Positions 39,979 through 48,374 of a stretch of DNA of 64,000 nt are shown in pieces. Every line of letters begins with the position of its first letter. Within the stretch, counting starts at the first letter, position 1. Made by a program: the position numbers and the translations under genes. The notes below the pieces were generated by a model that saw nothing but the letters and a program-made list of their open reading frames with translations, did no database searches and was not told where the DNA came from. Source of the DNA: Hyphomicrobiales bacterium (GTDB taxonomy: Bacteria; Pseudomonadota; Alphaproteobacteria; Rhizobiales; Rhizobiaceae); contig UBYA01000002.1 in assembly GCA_900469615.1 (NCBI GenBank), forward strand, positions 1 through 64,000. The letters are read 5' to 3'.

Positions 39979-40527
39979 ATGATGCAATTCTTAAGTCCGG
40001 ATCGAATTTCGGGCGCTCTTCTGCTGGCGGCGTTCTTCATCGCTCAGGGTCTGATCCTGTCCTGGCTCGTGCGAAGAGTTCTCCAGGCGGTGCTGCGTCA
40101 TGACCAAACGGCCCGTGTCGATCAAATCACCCTCTCGTTCCTGAGCCATCTTGCGGTTCTGCTGATCTGGGTGTTGCTGGCAACGTCTTACGCCCACCTG
40201 ATCCCCGCCTTGAACAAGCTGGGCACTGCCTTGCTCGCCGGCGTAAGCTTGGCGTCGGTGATCGTCGGCTTCGCCGCGCAGGCTACCTTGGGAAATCTTG
40301 TTTCCGGGATCAGTCTTGTTCTCTACAAGCCGTTCCGGCGCGGTGATCGCCTGCAAATCCAGGCACCGACAGGCCTCGAAGTGGGTGAGGTGGAGGATAT
40401 TTCGCTCGGCTATACCATCCTTCGAACCGACGATCAGCGGCAGATCATCATCGCCAATTCGACCATGGCGCAACAAACGATGATCAAGCTGTCACAAGCG
40501 TCTCCGGAAAACTCGTCCAAGGCCTGA
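39979..40527 (+). CDS. Short MscS-like mechanosensitive channel protein
   Basis: 182-residue protein with two or three hydrophobic helices, including the pore helix GVSLASVIVGFAAQATLGNLVSGISLVLYKPFRRGDRL, and the small beta domain that follows it in MscS. The large C-terminal cage domain of full-length MscS (about 286 residues) is missing; translation ends soon after IIIANSTMAQQT. The start is uncertain: 39928, 39979 and 39982 are all in frame, and AAGGGA lies 12 nt before 39979. It may be a minimal channel or a truncated gene. Confidence 0.7.
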   Translation: MMQFLSPDRISGALLLAAFFIAQGLILSWLVRRVLQAVLRHDQTARVDQITLSFLSHLAVLLIWVLLATSYAHLIPALNKLGTALLAGVSLASVIVGFAAQATLGNLVSGISLVLYKPFRRGDRLQIQAPTGLEVGEVEDISLGYTILRTDDQRQIIIANSTMAQQTMIKLSQASPENSSKA

Positions 40528-40643
40528 GCATGAGAGAACGGGAACGAAGCCGGCGATGAGCTTCGGTTCTGGGGCGTAGCCGCTGTGCTTTAGAAAGAAA
40601 GGTCGCGCCCGAAGATGATTGGCCGTCCGAGTTCATACCCACG
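40528..40643. other. Gap before the 67-residue gene
   Basis: The stretch between the MscS-like gene and the small gene at 40976 is about 450 bp. Apart from the sigma-54 promoter at 40644-40745 I see no gene or repeat in it. Confidence 0.5.
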
Positions 40644-40745
40644 GGACATTTTGGCTGCGCGGTCTCGCTAAATTGTCCGGTGCAGGCAGTCCGCGCAATA
40701 TAAACTATTGGTTCTTATCAGCTAATATAATGGCACGCCATTTGC
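40644..40745 (+). promoter_or_regulatory. Sigma-54 promoter with two degenerate activator sites
   Basis: -24/-12 element TGGCACGCCATTTGC at 40731-40745. Upstream are GGACATTTTGGCT (40644-40656), with only the left arm intact, and CGCTAAATTGTCC (40666-40678), with only the right arm intact, centred 81 and 59 bp from -24. The same spacing as the other promoters supports both as real but weaker sites. Confidence 0.75.
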
Positions 40746-40975
40746 TTATCTAAGTACTGCAAAGCTTTCGATACCTAAGAAGCCAAACGGGATCGATGTT
40801 GATCGACACAGCCGACGGGATGACACCACGCGTTATCGCTTGTCGATTTCCGGCCGGCATTGTCGGTGCGCAACGGTCACAGCGGTATTTCCGGCCATGG
40901 AGCCTGCCCGTCTGTTTCTCCACCACGACCGCGTGTTCGGGGTGAAAACAAACTCGCTATAGAGAGGATCATACA

Positions 40976-41179
40976 ATGTCCAAGGATCATGACAGAGCAT
41001 CGCATGGATCACAGGACGCCCGGCGTCATAAGATCGATCATCAAACGCGCGATCAATGGCTTGATCGAGATTCCAGCCTTCAAGCCGCATGGCTTGCCTC
41101 CAGACTGTCGAGAGATGAATTTATCCGACGCAATGAAGGTCTGATCGACAAGGTTATTGCTGAATATCGGAATCGATAG
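40976..41179 (+). CDS. Small charged protein of unknown function, sigma-54 regulon member
   Basis: 67-residue, highly charged, probably helical protein (MSKDHDRASHGSQDARRHKIDHQTRDQWLDRD..., ending IDKVIAEYRNR). No recognised domain. GAGAGG precedes the ATG, which is about 220 nt after the predicted transcription start of the sigma-54 promoter. A hairpin follows the stop. Its hydrophilic composition recalls small stress proteins, but this is only an impression. Confidence 0.65.
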   Translation: MSKDHDRASHGSQDARRHKIDHQTRDQWLDRDSSLQAAWLASRLSRDEFIRRNEGLIDKVIAEYRNR

Positions 41180-41199
41180 AGATATCGGCCGTCATCATG

Positions 41200-41221
41200 T
41201 GGCACGCTCACAGAAGTGCCA
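41200..41221 (+). terminator. Hairpin after the 67-residue gene
   Basis: Stem TGGCAC / GTGCCA with a 10-nt loop, 20 bp after the stop and without a T-run; a weak terminator candidate between convergent genes. Confidence 0.35.
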
Positions 41222-41346
41222 AGAAGCGTAAGCCGCGCGGTCCATTTTCATCCCCGCGATCGCTGCGAGACAATCTTCGCCGCGCGCGACGTCCAGGCAA
41301 TGCCGAACGACAGGCGTGAAGCTGTGGCGAAAGGCCAGCGATGCCA

Positions 41347-42747
41347 TTAAAACAGCGAGTTGACCATCCGGGCGGCATTTTCGCCGATCTTGCGAAACGG
41401 CGACCGCGTTTTCCAGGCTGCCAGCTCCAGGACGTCCGCCTTTTCCATGTAACCGCGCTGGATGGCGTCGACACGTTCAATGGAATCCGCGTCGTAAAGA
41501 AGCAGACTGACTTCCTCGTTCAACTGAAAAGAGCGCAGATCGACATTGCTCGATCCCACGATAGCGAGCGTGCCGTCGATGCTGACATTCTTCGCATGCA
41601 GCAGATAGTCACGATAGAGATGGATCTTGACGCCGGCGGCAAGCAGATCCTCGTAATAGGAGCTTTGGGATAGTCTGACGAGCCGCTGGTCGACCACCTT
41701 CGACAGGATGATATCGACCGTTACACCGCGAACGACGGCCGTTCGCAGCGCTCCGAGAATATCTTCATCGGGGATGAAGTATGGCGTCACGAGGACGACG
41801 CGTTCCCGTGCCTGATGGATCTGCCACACCAGCAAGGATTCAAACCCTTCGAGCCGGTAGTCCTCCCCGCTCGGCAGGAGCTGGGCCTGGGCGGACCCGG
41901 CCTGTCGAGGGTGAACTTGTCCTTTCACAGGCACCTTGCCCGTCTCCATGCTCCAATCGCCTCTGACGACGGCGTCCATGACCGCCACGACCGGCCCTTG
42001 CGACCGGACGACCAGTTCATGGTTGGTAATCCCCTTGCGGAAGTTTTTCGCGACGAGGTTCTGCGAACCGGCATACCCGATCTTGCCGTCGATGACGAAA
42101 AGCTTGCGGTGATTGCGCATGTCGCCCCGAGAACGAAACTTGATGAAGCGCAAGGGAAGGGCTTCACGAACCTGTACTCCCTGCGCGTGAAGCATGCGCA
42201 ATGTGCCGCGCCGCCAACGATGCGACCCGACCGGATCGAACATGACCCTCACGTCGACACCCCGGACCTTCGCGCGTCCAAGCGCATCGGCAATCCTCTG
42301 GCCGACGGCATCGTCTGCAAATATGTAGACCAGCAGATGGACAGAAGTCGTCGAAGCATCGATATCCTCGACAAGCTTGTCGATCACCGCATCGTAGTCG
42401 TCGATCAGCTCAATCCTGTTTCCGTCCGTGGCGGGGAATCGGCCGAGAGCGGTTGCAAGTTCGGCGACTGGCTGCCTCGCATCCAGAAATGCCTGAAAAG
42501 GCCGCACGGTATCGACCGTTGCATCAAAGAACGGCCGAAGAGATTGAAACCGAGCCTTCCGCCATCCTGGAAAGCGATCGTTTCCGATAGCGAGAAACAG
42601 GATAAGCCCTGGAATCGGCAGGAAGAAAATCAACAGCAGCCACGCCCGGGCAGACGAAGGAGAGCGGCGTTGCGGGATGACGACAAGCGCACCCAGACGC
42701 ACCACCCACTCGGTACTCAAGAGTAGTAATTCGTAAGTCAGCTTCAT
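41347..42747 (-). CDS. cls: Cardiolipin synthase (phospholipase D family)
   Basis: 466-residue membrane enzyme. Two N-terminal helices (about 3-25 and 35-53) are followed by two PLD domains, each with an HxK(x)4D motif: HRKLFVID and HAKNVSID, plus GSQN and GSSNVD after them. This is the ClsA-type layout, joining two phosphatidylglycerols to make cardiolipin. ATG 42747 at the end of helix-coding sequence is the first in frame. No sigma-54 element is seen at the expected distance on this strand, although the gene lies within the stress island. Confidence 0.9.
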   Translation of the reverse strand: MKLTYELLLLSTEWVVRLGALVVIPQRRSPSSARAWLLLIFFLPIPGLILFLAIGNDRFPGWRKARFQSLRPFFDATVDTVRPFQAFLDARQPVAELATALGRFPATDGNRIELIDDYDAVIDKLVEDIDASTTSVHLLVYIFADDAVGQRIADALGRAKVRGVDVRVMFDPVGSHRWRRGTLRMLHAQGVQVREALPLRFIKFRSRGDMRNHRKLFVIDGKIGYAGSQNLVAKNFRKGITNHELVVRSQGPVVAVMDAVVRGDWSMETGKVPVKGQVHPRQAGSAQAQLLPSGEDYRLEGFESLLVWQIHQARERVVLVTPYFIPDEDILGALRTAVVRGVTVDIILSKVVDQRLVRLSQSSYYEDLLAAGVKIHLYRDYLLHAKNVSIDGTLAIVGSSNVDLRSFQLNEEVSLLLYDADSIERVDAIQRGYMEKADVLELAAWKTRSPFRKIGENAARMVNSLF

Positions 42748-42879
42748 GCGAGCCCCGTTTATGTGGTATTATGTAGCAGGCTAACGGTGCAGTGCGGTGG
42801 CAAAAGCTCCCCGAATGAATTTCTGCACAAATAAATAGTAAAATCAAACAATTCGTCGATGTACAGCATTGTTTCAATT

Positions 42880-42981
42880 GGACATTTTGCCCTGAAACTC
42901 GAGACATTTTGTCTGTGAGGACTAACGTTGATCAGGTAACTGTTTGATTTTCTGAACTCGCCGAAATGGCACGAGCGTTGC
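42880..42981 (+). promoter_or_regulatory. Sigma-54 promoter with two activator sites, HAD gene
   Basis: -24/-12 element TGGCACGAGCGTTGC at 42967-42981; GGACATTTTGCCC (42880-42892) and AGACATTTTGTCT (42902-42914) centred 81 and 59 bp upstream. It drives the HAD phosphatase operon. An ATG at 42966 overlaps the -24 element and so cannot be the start codon. Confidence 0.83.
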
Positions 42982-43028
42982 TCTATTGTGAAAGGCGATG
43001 CGATACGGAAATACAGTGGGAGATTGCT

Positions 43029-43703
43029 ATGCGGATAGACCACGCTTTTCTTTTTGACCTCGACGGTACGTTGGTCGACAGCGTCTACCAACATGTTCTC
43101 GCATGGAAGCAGGCGCTTGATGAAGAGGGCATCGACCTTTCGATCTGGCGGATCCATCGGAAAATCGGAATGAGCGGGGGATTGTTCACCAATCAGCTCC
43201 TTCGAGAGACTGGCATAGAGATTACCGACGAGCTGAACGAGCGGCTGCGAAATCTCCACGCAGAGGCATATCGGCGACTGGGATACAAAATCCGTCCCTT
43301 GCCGGGCGCCAGCGAGCTTCTGCGCTGGTTAGCTGATGCTGGCATCCCATTTGCGATAGCGACCAGCGGTCGGATGGAGACGGCCGCGGTAAACATTGCT
43401 GCGCTCGGAGTGGACACGTCGTCGTTCCCCGTCATCACCCGGGACATGGTCAAGTATGCCAAGCCTGATCCGGACCTATTCCTTGCGGCGGCAGATGCAC
43501 TTGGCGTCGATATTGGAAAAGCAGTCGTCGTCGGGGACAGCATCTGGGACATGCTTGCGGCGGTGCGCGCACGGGCGCTGGGCGTTGGTCTCTTGAGCGG
43601 TGGTTATGGGCGGGAAGAACTACGGGATGCGGGTGCGATCCGTGTCTATGACGACCCCGCAGATCTGCTGCTCCATGTTGACGAAGTCGGGGGTCGGCGA
43701 TGA
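43029..43703 (+). CDS. HAD-superfamily phosphatase (phosphoglycolate phosphatase-like)
   Basis: 224-residue soluble HAD hydrolase with all four motifs: FDLDGTLVDS (nucleophile Asp), ATSG, KYAKPDPDLF and VVGDSIWDM. The cap between motifs I and II is the helical C1 type of PGMB/Gph enzymes. ATG 43029 has GGGAG upstream and lies about 35 nt after the predicted sigma-54 transcription start. ATGA overlap with the next small gene. Substrate unknown. Confidence 0.9.
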   Translation: MRIDHAFLFDLDGTLVDSVYQHVLAWKQALDEEGIDLSIWRIHRKIGMSGGLFTNQLLRETGIEITDELNERLRNLHAEAYRRLGYKIRPLPGASELLRWLADAGIPFAIATSGRMETAAVNIAALGVDTSSFPVITRDMVKYAKPDPDLFLAAADALGVDIGKAVVVGDSIWDMLAAVRARALGVGLLSGGYGREELRDAGAIRVYDDPADLLLHVDEVGGRR

Positions 43704-43951
43704 GTGCAGCCGAGGACCCAACACTTTATCTCGCAGCAGATGGACTTATGCTGCCGATCGAGCCGGGCGATCCGGAGCTTCGTGACGAATACGAGGCATT
43801 GATCCGTGAGGACTACGCCCGTTGCCATCCCGGGGATACATTGGAATGGCTGAAACATAGGGCGCGTTTCTCCAAAGAGGATCAAGGTCTATTATACGAT
43901 TGGATGGCCGTGGCCGTCCGAAAGGCACGGCAGATGGGTGCGGTACCTTAA
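43700..43951 (+). CDS. Small protein of unknown function coupled to HAD phosphatase
   Basis: 83-residue protein (MSAAEDPTLYLAADGLMLPIEPGDPELRDEYEAL..., ending VAVRKARQMGAVP). Family not recognised; acidic N-terminal half and a basic helix at the C-terminus. Its start overlaps the HAD stop (ATGA), so it is translationally coupled and shares the sigma-54 promoter at 42880-42981. Confidence 0.7.
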   Translation: MSAAEDPTLYLAADGLMLPIEPGDPELRDEYEALIREDYARCHPGDTLEWLKHRARFSKEDQGLLYDWMAVAVRKARQMGAVP

Positions 43952-44614
43952 AGGTTTATGCTCGGCGGCAAGTTGTTGTGAGCCAGCATCTTCCTCGGCA
44001 ATAACAATCCGTCTTACTTTGGAACGTCCCCTGTTGGCGATGATTCCGTAAGCACCTGTCGGCGTGGACGGCGATGGACGTTTTATCTCCTCCGCCGTTC
44101 CGAAAATCCGAGGATCTGGCGAGTGTCGCTCGATATCGTATCGCCTCAATCGATAAGGGCGCGCTGCCTTGGGAAAATAGTGACGAGAAATCTCCCCCAA
44201 TCAAAAGCTCTGATGCCAAGTCATTCTCTGTAGCATCGATGTGGAAGCTGCCGTCTCAGCATTGCTGACGGTTTACACCGACGGCCGGGCGGAGCGCCCG
44301 CAAGCGCACGTCAAGGCTCTGCTCGTCACGAATCATGGTGGACTGGGAGGGGCGTCCGGTCGAAAGCGAAGCCGTTTCTATTGCCAGCTTTGGTTGGGGA
44401 ATAGCCCAAGCCACCTCATCGTGCGGCGCTGGCAGCCACCAACGCGGCCGGAAAATCGCGATCTGCGTGGAGCAAGCCATGTGCGCATCGGCGGACTGCT
44501 TTCTTCGCGCGCTTTGCGCACAGCCGCGGGGCAATCCAATCTGCTGGCGTTGTAAGCAGTCCGTCTCGACAATCTTCGCGCAACGCTCGTCGGTCGGCGA
44601 TGTGGCTGGCGTGT
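43952..44614. other. Gene-poor stretch of about 660 bp
   Basis: Right border of the stress island, between the HAD operon and the convergent QuiC-like gene. Frames of up to 104 codons exist on both strands but have no ribosome sites, overlap each other and match no family I know. No repeat or terminator with a T-run is seen. Confidence 0.4.
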
Positions 44615-46510
44615 CTATTTCTTCGGCATGCCTTCCGGTCTGAGCGCTTTCTTGAGGGCGGCGATGCGGAAGATTGCGTTGGGGGCGCCGTAGCCGCGGT
44701 AGCGGCGTCGTTCGACGATCTCGAAGAAGAAGCCCTCGCCGTAGGTGCCGCTGTAGAGCTGGAAATACTCTCCATGCTCGTCGCGATCGTAGAGGATGTT
44801 GTGCGCCTTCAGCCGTTCGGTCAGCTCCGGCTCCAGCCCGAAACGGGCTTCCACGTCGCCATAATAGTTCTGTGAGATCGGAAGCGGCTTGAAGCCATTC
44901 TTTTTCAGCGCTTCGGCCGTGGCGAAAATATCCGCGGTGGAGAACGCCAGATGCTGGATACCGGAGCCAAATTTCTCCGCGATGAAATGGCCGGCAAGCG
45001 TCCGGCGGTTTTCCGCTCCGTTCAGCGTGATCCTGAGGGCGCCGCTGTGATTCTCGATCACCTGGCTGCGCACCACGCCGGCCGGGTCGATGATATCCAC
45101 CATGGGAGTCTTGCCGGTTTCGAAAATCGATGTGTAGAACAGCAGCCAGGTCAGCATCTCGTCGTAGGCTACTGTCTGCGCGACGTGATCCACACGCTCC
45201 AGATATGCAGGCGCAACCGCATCCTCGTTCTCGTCCCGGACAGCTGAAAAATCGACCTCCGAATAGCGGCCGAGATCGCTCCCCTGGTCGATCAGATAGA
45301 TCAGGCTGCCACCGACGCCATGGATTGCCGGGATCTGCGCTTCACCGTCGGCCACCGGCTGCTCGAACGGTTCGGCGCCAAGCGCCACGGCCCGGGCCAG
45401 TGCCGCCCTGGCGTCGTCCACCTCAAGCGCCATGGCATAGGCGGTCGTGCCATGCACGACGAAGGAGGCGTTGGCGAACCCCTTGTCTTCGGTATTGACG
45501 ATCAACCGGATCTCGCCCTGGCCGAACAGCTCGACCTTCTTCGTCCGGTGCCTTGCCAGCTTGCGGAAGCCGAGCGTTCTGAGGATGCCGATGAGGTCGG
45601 CGGCATCCTTCTCGTCGGCGGAGAATTCCACGAAGCCTACTCCCTGGACCTTGGCGCGCTCCGGCATCGGGGGCACGGTCAGCGCCGTCACGTTCGGGGA
45701 GCGGCGCACCTGATCGCCGAGATAGATCAGCGAGCGATGTCCGTCGGCTGCGATCGAGCGGGTCGAGCCGCCACGGAACTGGTCGTTGAAGATCTCCAGC
45801 GAGAAATAACCGTCATAGCCGGTTTCGGCGACCGCCGCGGTGAATGCGTCGACCGGCAGATCGCCTTCGCCCGGCATGTTGCGAAAATGACGGGACCAGT
45901 AGAGCAGGTCCATGTCGATCAGCGGCGCATCGGCCAGTTGTACGATGAAGATCCGATCCTTTGGAATAGAGCGGATCGAATTGACGTCGATCCTGCGCGA
46001 CAACGTGTGAAAACTATCGAGGATAAGGCCGATATTGGGATGGTCGGCGCGCCGGACGATCTCCCATGCATCGCGATGATCGCTGATATGCCGGCCCCAG
46101 GCGAGCGCTTCATACCCGACCCGGAGGCCGCGCTTCGCCGCCCGTTCGCCGAGTTCCCGGAAATCGTCCGCAGCCCGATCGATCCCGCCGAGCGAGACCG
46201 GCGAAACGTTCGAGCAGACCAGTACGAGGTCGGTGCCGAGTTCCTGCATCACATCGAACTTGCGCTCGGCCCTGTCGAACGTGCGGCTCCGGTGCGAGGC
46301 CGGCATGCCCTCGAAATCGCGGAACGGCTGGAACAGCGTGATCTCAAGCCCGAAGTCGCGCACCATCCGGCCCACATCGGCCGGACTGCCATCGAAGGCC
46401 AGAAAGTCGTTTTCGAAGATTTCGACGCCATCAAAGCCGGCATGCGCGATCGCTTCAAGCTTCTCAGGCAGTTCTCCGCTGATCGATACGGTCGCGATCG
46501 ACGTCTTCAT
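44615..46510 (-). CDS. 3-dehydroshikimate dehydratase, QuiC-like two-domain enzyme
   Basis: 631-residue fusion. The N-terminal half (about 1-275) is a xylose-isomerase-like/AP-endonuclease-2 TIM barrel (MKTSIATVSISGELPEKLEAIAHAGFDGVEIFENDF). The C-terminal half (about 285-620) resembles 4-hydroxyphenylpyruvate dioxygenase, with metal-ligand regions RVDHVAQTV, GIQHLAF and FFFEIVERR. This is the layout of the Pseudomonas QuiC1-type dehydratase that converts 3-dehydroshikimate to protocatechuate. It heads 3' to a PEP mutase-like gene and an SDR on the same strand. Confidence 0.85.
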   Translation of the reverse strand: MKTSIATVSISGELPEKLEAIAHAGFDGVEIFENDFLAFDGSPADVGRMVRDFGLEITLFQPFRDFEGMPASHRSRTFDRAERKFDVMQELGTDLVLVCSNVSPVSLGGIDRAADDFRELGERAAKRGLRVGYEALAWGRHISDHRDAWEIVRRADHPNIGLILDSFHTLSRRIDVNSIRSIPKDRIFIVQLADAPLIDMDLLYWSRHFRNMPGEGDLPVDAFTAAVAETGYDGYFSLEIFNDQFRGGSTRSIAADGHRSLIYLGDQVRRSPNVTALTVPPMPERAKVQGVGFVEFSADEKDAADLIGILRTLGFRKLARHRTKKVELFGQGEIRLIVNTEDKGFANASFVVHGTTAYAMALEVDDARAALARAVALGAEPFEQPVADGEAQIPAIHGVGGSLIYLIDQGSDLGRYSEVDFSAVRDENEDAVAPAYLERVDHVAQTVAYDEMLTWLLFYTSIFETGKTPMVDIIDPAGVVRSQVIENHSGALRITLNGAENRRTLAGHFIAEKFGSGIQHLAFSTADIFATAEALKKNGFKPLPISQNYYGDVEARFGLEPELTERLKAHNILYDRDEHGEYFQLYSGTYGEGFFFEIVERRRYRGYGAPNAIFRIAALKKALRPEGMPKK

Positions 46511-46534
46511 GGCGCACCCTCCCCAAGTCGGGTC

Positions 46535-47413
46535 CTATTTGTGTTCCGGCCAGCCGAAGCGGTCGTCGAGCGCATCGTAGTCCGCAAGGCGGGTCACGGC
46601 ACTGAACTCCGCATAGCTGACCATGGCATCCTCCCGGCTCTTCGGTGTCCCCTCCGATTTGAGCGCGTCCAGCGTATCGCGTACGGCCTTGACCGCGGAG
46701 AACAGCGCCGAAAGTGCATAGAAGGCAATGTTGAAGCCCATCTCCTCGAGGTCTTTCGCCGTGAGCGCCGTCGTCTCGTTGCCGTCCACGATGCTCACCA
46801 CTTTTGCGCCGGGCACACGCTTCGACACGGCCTCGACATCGGCAATCTTCTTGATGCCGTCCACGAAAACCAAATCGGCGCCGGCATCCTGGTATAGCCT
46901 GGCCCGGCGGATGGCCTCGTCGATGCCCTCGCTCTGGATCGCATCGGTTCTGGCAATCAGCAGCATCGGATTGTCGCCGCGCGCTTCGACAGCGCAGCGC
47001 AGGCGGCGGACGTTCTCGTTCGCGGGGATGACGCGCACGCCGGCGCGCTGGCCGCAGCGCTTGGGCAGTTGCTGATCTTCCAGATGGATCGCGGCCACGC
47101 CTGCCTGGATATATTCCTCGACGGTGCGGACAATATTGGCCGGTCCGCCGTAGCCGGTATCTGCATCGGCGATGACGGGAGTGCTGACGGCACGAACCAT
47201 GTCCCGCGCGTGGGTCGTCATTTCCGTCTGGGTCAAGAGACCGATGTCGGGAAGGCCGAGGCGGGATGCCGTTGCACCGAACCCGGTCATGTAGATCGCT
47301 GGAAAACCGGCCATCTCGACAAGGCGGGCTGTCAGCGCATCCGGAGCGCCGGGTGCCTGAAGCAGGCGGCCCGACAGGATATCGGCGCGAAGTCTTTCGG
47401 CTGCGTTCTTCAT
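46535..47413 (-). CDS. Isocitrate lyase / PEP mutase family enzyme
   Basis: 292-residue TIM-barrel enzyme of the family that includes methylisocitrate lyase, oxaloacetate decarboxylase and carboxyvinyl-phosphonate mutase. Motifs: DADTGYGGPANIVRTV (metal site), HLEDQQLPKRCGQRAG with the catalytic-loop Cys, and IARTDAI. Of two adjacent ATG codons the one at 47413 is better spaced from GGGAGA. It lies 25 bp downstream of the minus-strand neighbour's start boundary, in an operon with the QuiC-like enzyme and the SDR. The C-C bond it breaks is unknown. Confidence 0.85.
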   Translation of the reverse strand: MKNAAERLRADILSGRLLQAPGAPDALTARLVEMAGFPAIYMTGFGATASRLGLPDIGLLTQTEMTTHARDMVRAVSTPVIADADTGYGGPANIVRTVEEYIQAGVAAIHLEDQQLPKRCGQRAGVRVIPANENVRRLRCAVEARGDNPMLLIARTDAIQSEGIDEAIRRARLYQDAGADLVFVDGIKKIADVEAVSKRVPGAKVVSIVDGNETTALTAKDLEEMGFNIAFYALSALFSAVKAVRDTLDALKSEGTPKSREDAMVSYAEFSAVTRLADYDALDDRFGWPEHK

Positions 47414-47426
47414 CATTGTCTCCCGA

Positions 47427-48194
47427 TCAACGGCCGCCGGATACGTCGACGACGATCCCGGTTATGTAGGAAGCCTCGCCGGACAGGAGCCAGACGGCGG
47501 CGTCCGCCACCTCAGCCGCCGTTCCCAGGCGCTTCAGTGGAATGACACTTGCCATCGCTTCGATATTGGCGGGATCGGCAAAGACATCCTTCTGGATTTC
47601 CGTGTTGATGACGCCGGGTGCGAGGGCATTCACGCGCGCCTTGGGCGCAAGCTCCTTGGCCAGGGCCACGGTGAAGGATGCGATGGCGCCCTTGGTCGTC
47701 GCATAGGCGATGTTGCCCACCATGCCGCCGGTACGAGCAGCGATTGACGACAGGTTGACGACGGAGCGATCCTCGCGGGCAGACGGCGCGCGGATGAAGG
47801 CGCTGGAGACATAGAACGCGCTCTTGAGATTGACCGCAAGAACGCGGTCGAGTTCGAGCTCGTTCATGTCTTCCACGGTCATGCGGCCGCCAATGATGCC
47901 GGCATTGTTGAGAAGATGGTCGATCCCGCCGAACGACGCGACGAGCGCCTCCATTGCCTCGTCCACGGCCTTGCGTTCGGCAACGTTGACAACTGCGGTC
48001 AGGACACGATCGCCGTGCTGTGCCCGGCATTCCGCCAATCGTTCGGCGTTAATATCCCAGACGGCGACCCTTGCCCCGAGCCCGACGAGCTTGTCGGTCA
48101 CGGCTCGGCCGATACCGGAGGCGCCGCCGGTCACCAGGGCAACGCGATCATGAAAGTAACCGGCGCATGCTTCGGCTGATTGAGACTGCTGCAC
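47427..48194 (-). CDS. Short-chain dehydrogenase/reductase
   Basis: 255-residue classical SDR: VALVTGGASGIGRAV (cofactor), LLNNAGIIGG, catalytic Ser in VVNLSSIAA, YATTKGA (Tyr and Lys), and a C-terminal GEASYITGIVVDVSGGR. Asp in VAVWDIN after the second strand favours NAD(H). First gene of the minus-strand operon with the PEP mutase-like and QuiC-like enzymes; for example it could oxidise quinate- or sugar-like alcohols, but the substrate is not evident. Confidence 0.88.
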   Translation of the reverse strand: MQQSQSAEACAGYFHDRVALVTGGASGIGRAVTDKLVGLGARVAVWDINAERLAECRAQHGDRVLTAVVNVAERKAVDEAMEALVASFGGIDHLLNNAGIIGGRMTVEDMNELELDRVLAVNLKSAFYVSSAFIRAPSAREDRSVVNLSSIAARTGGMVGNIAYATTKGAIASFTVALAKELAPKARVNALAPGVINTEIQKDVFADPANIEAMASVIPLKRLGTAAEVADAAVWLLSGEASYITGIVVDVSGGR

Positions 48195-48268
48195 GTAATC
48201 CTCCCGCCGCTGTCGGCGTCATGTTGAGTTCGGTGCGGAGGAAGAAAGACCCTCGGCGGAAAAATGTC

Positions 48269-48284
48269 AACTAGGGTTCTAGTT
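48269..48284. promoter_or_regulatory. Inverted repeat, likely GntR operator
   Basis: AACTAGGGTTCTAGTT, two perfect 6-bp arms around a 4-bp spacer, in the 180-bp divergent region between the SDR operon and the MFS gene. It is the only clear dyad there and suits the FCD-type GntR regulator encoded at 49744, downstream of the MFS gene. Confidence 0.5.
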
Positions 48285-48374
48285 TATGTGCCCCACTTGT
48301 GCATTCCAGTTTCCTGTTCTATAGCGCTTGCGAAGGTGCTGCGGAGGGCGGCATCCATTTGCAGGGAGGATGCC

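Noticed and set aside
41200-41221. TGGCACGCTCACAGA as an eighth sigma-54 promoter
   Set aside because: It lacks the -12 GC at the right distance and has no upstream dyads; it is better explained as one arm of a hairpin.
42966-42968. ATG as a longer start for the HAD phosphatase, and ATG 31325 for the DUF1269 gene
   Set aside because: The first overlaps the -24 element and the second lies upstream of the promoter, so neither can be on the predicted mRNA; good ribosome sites favour the downstream starts.
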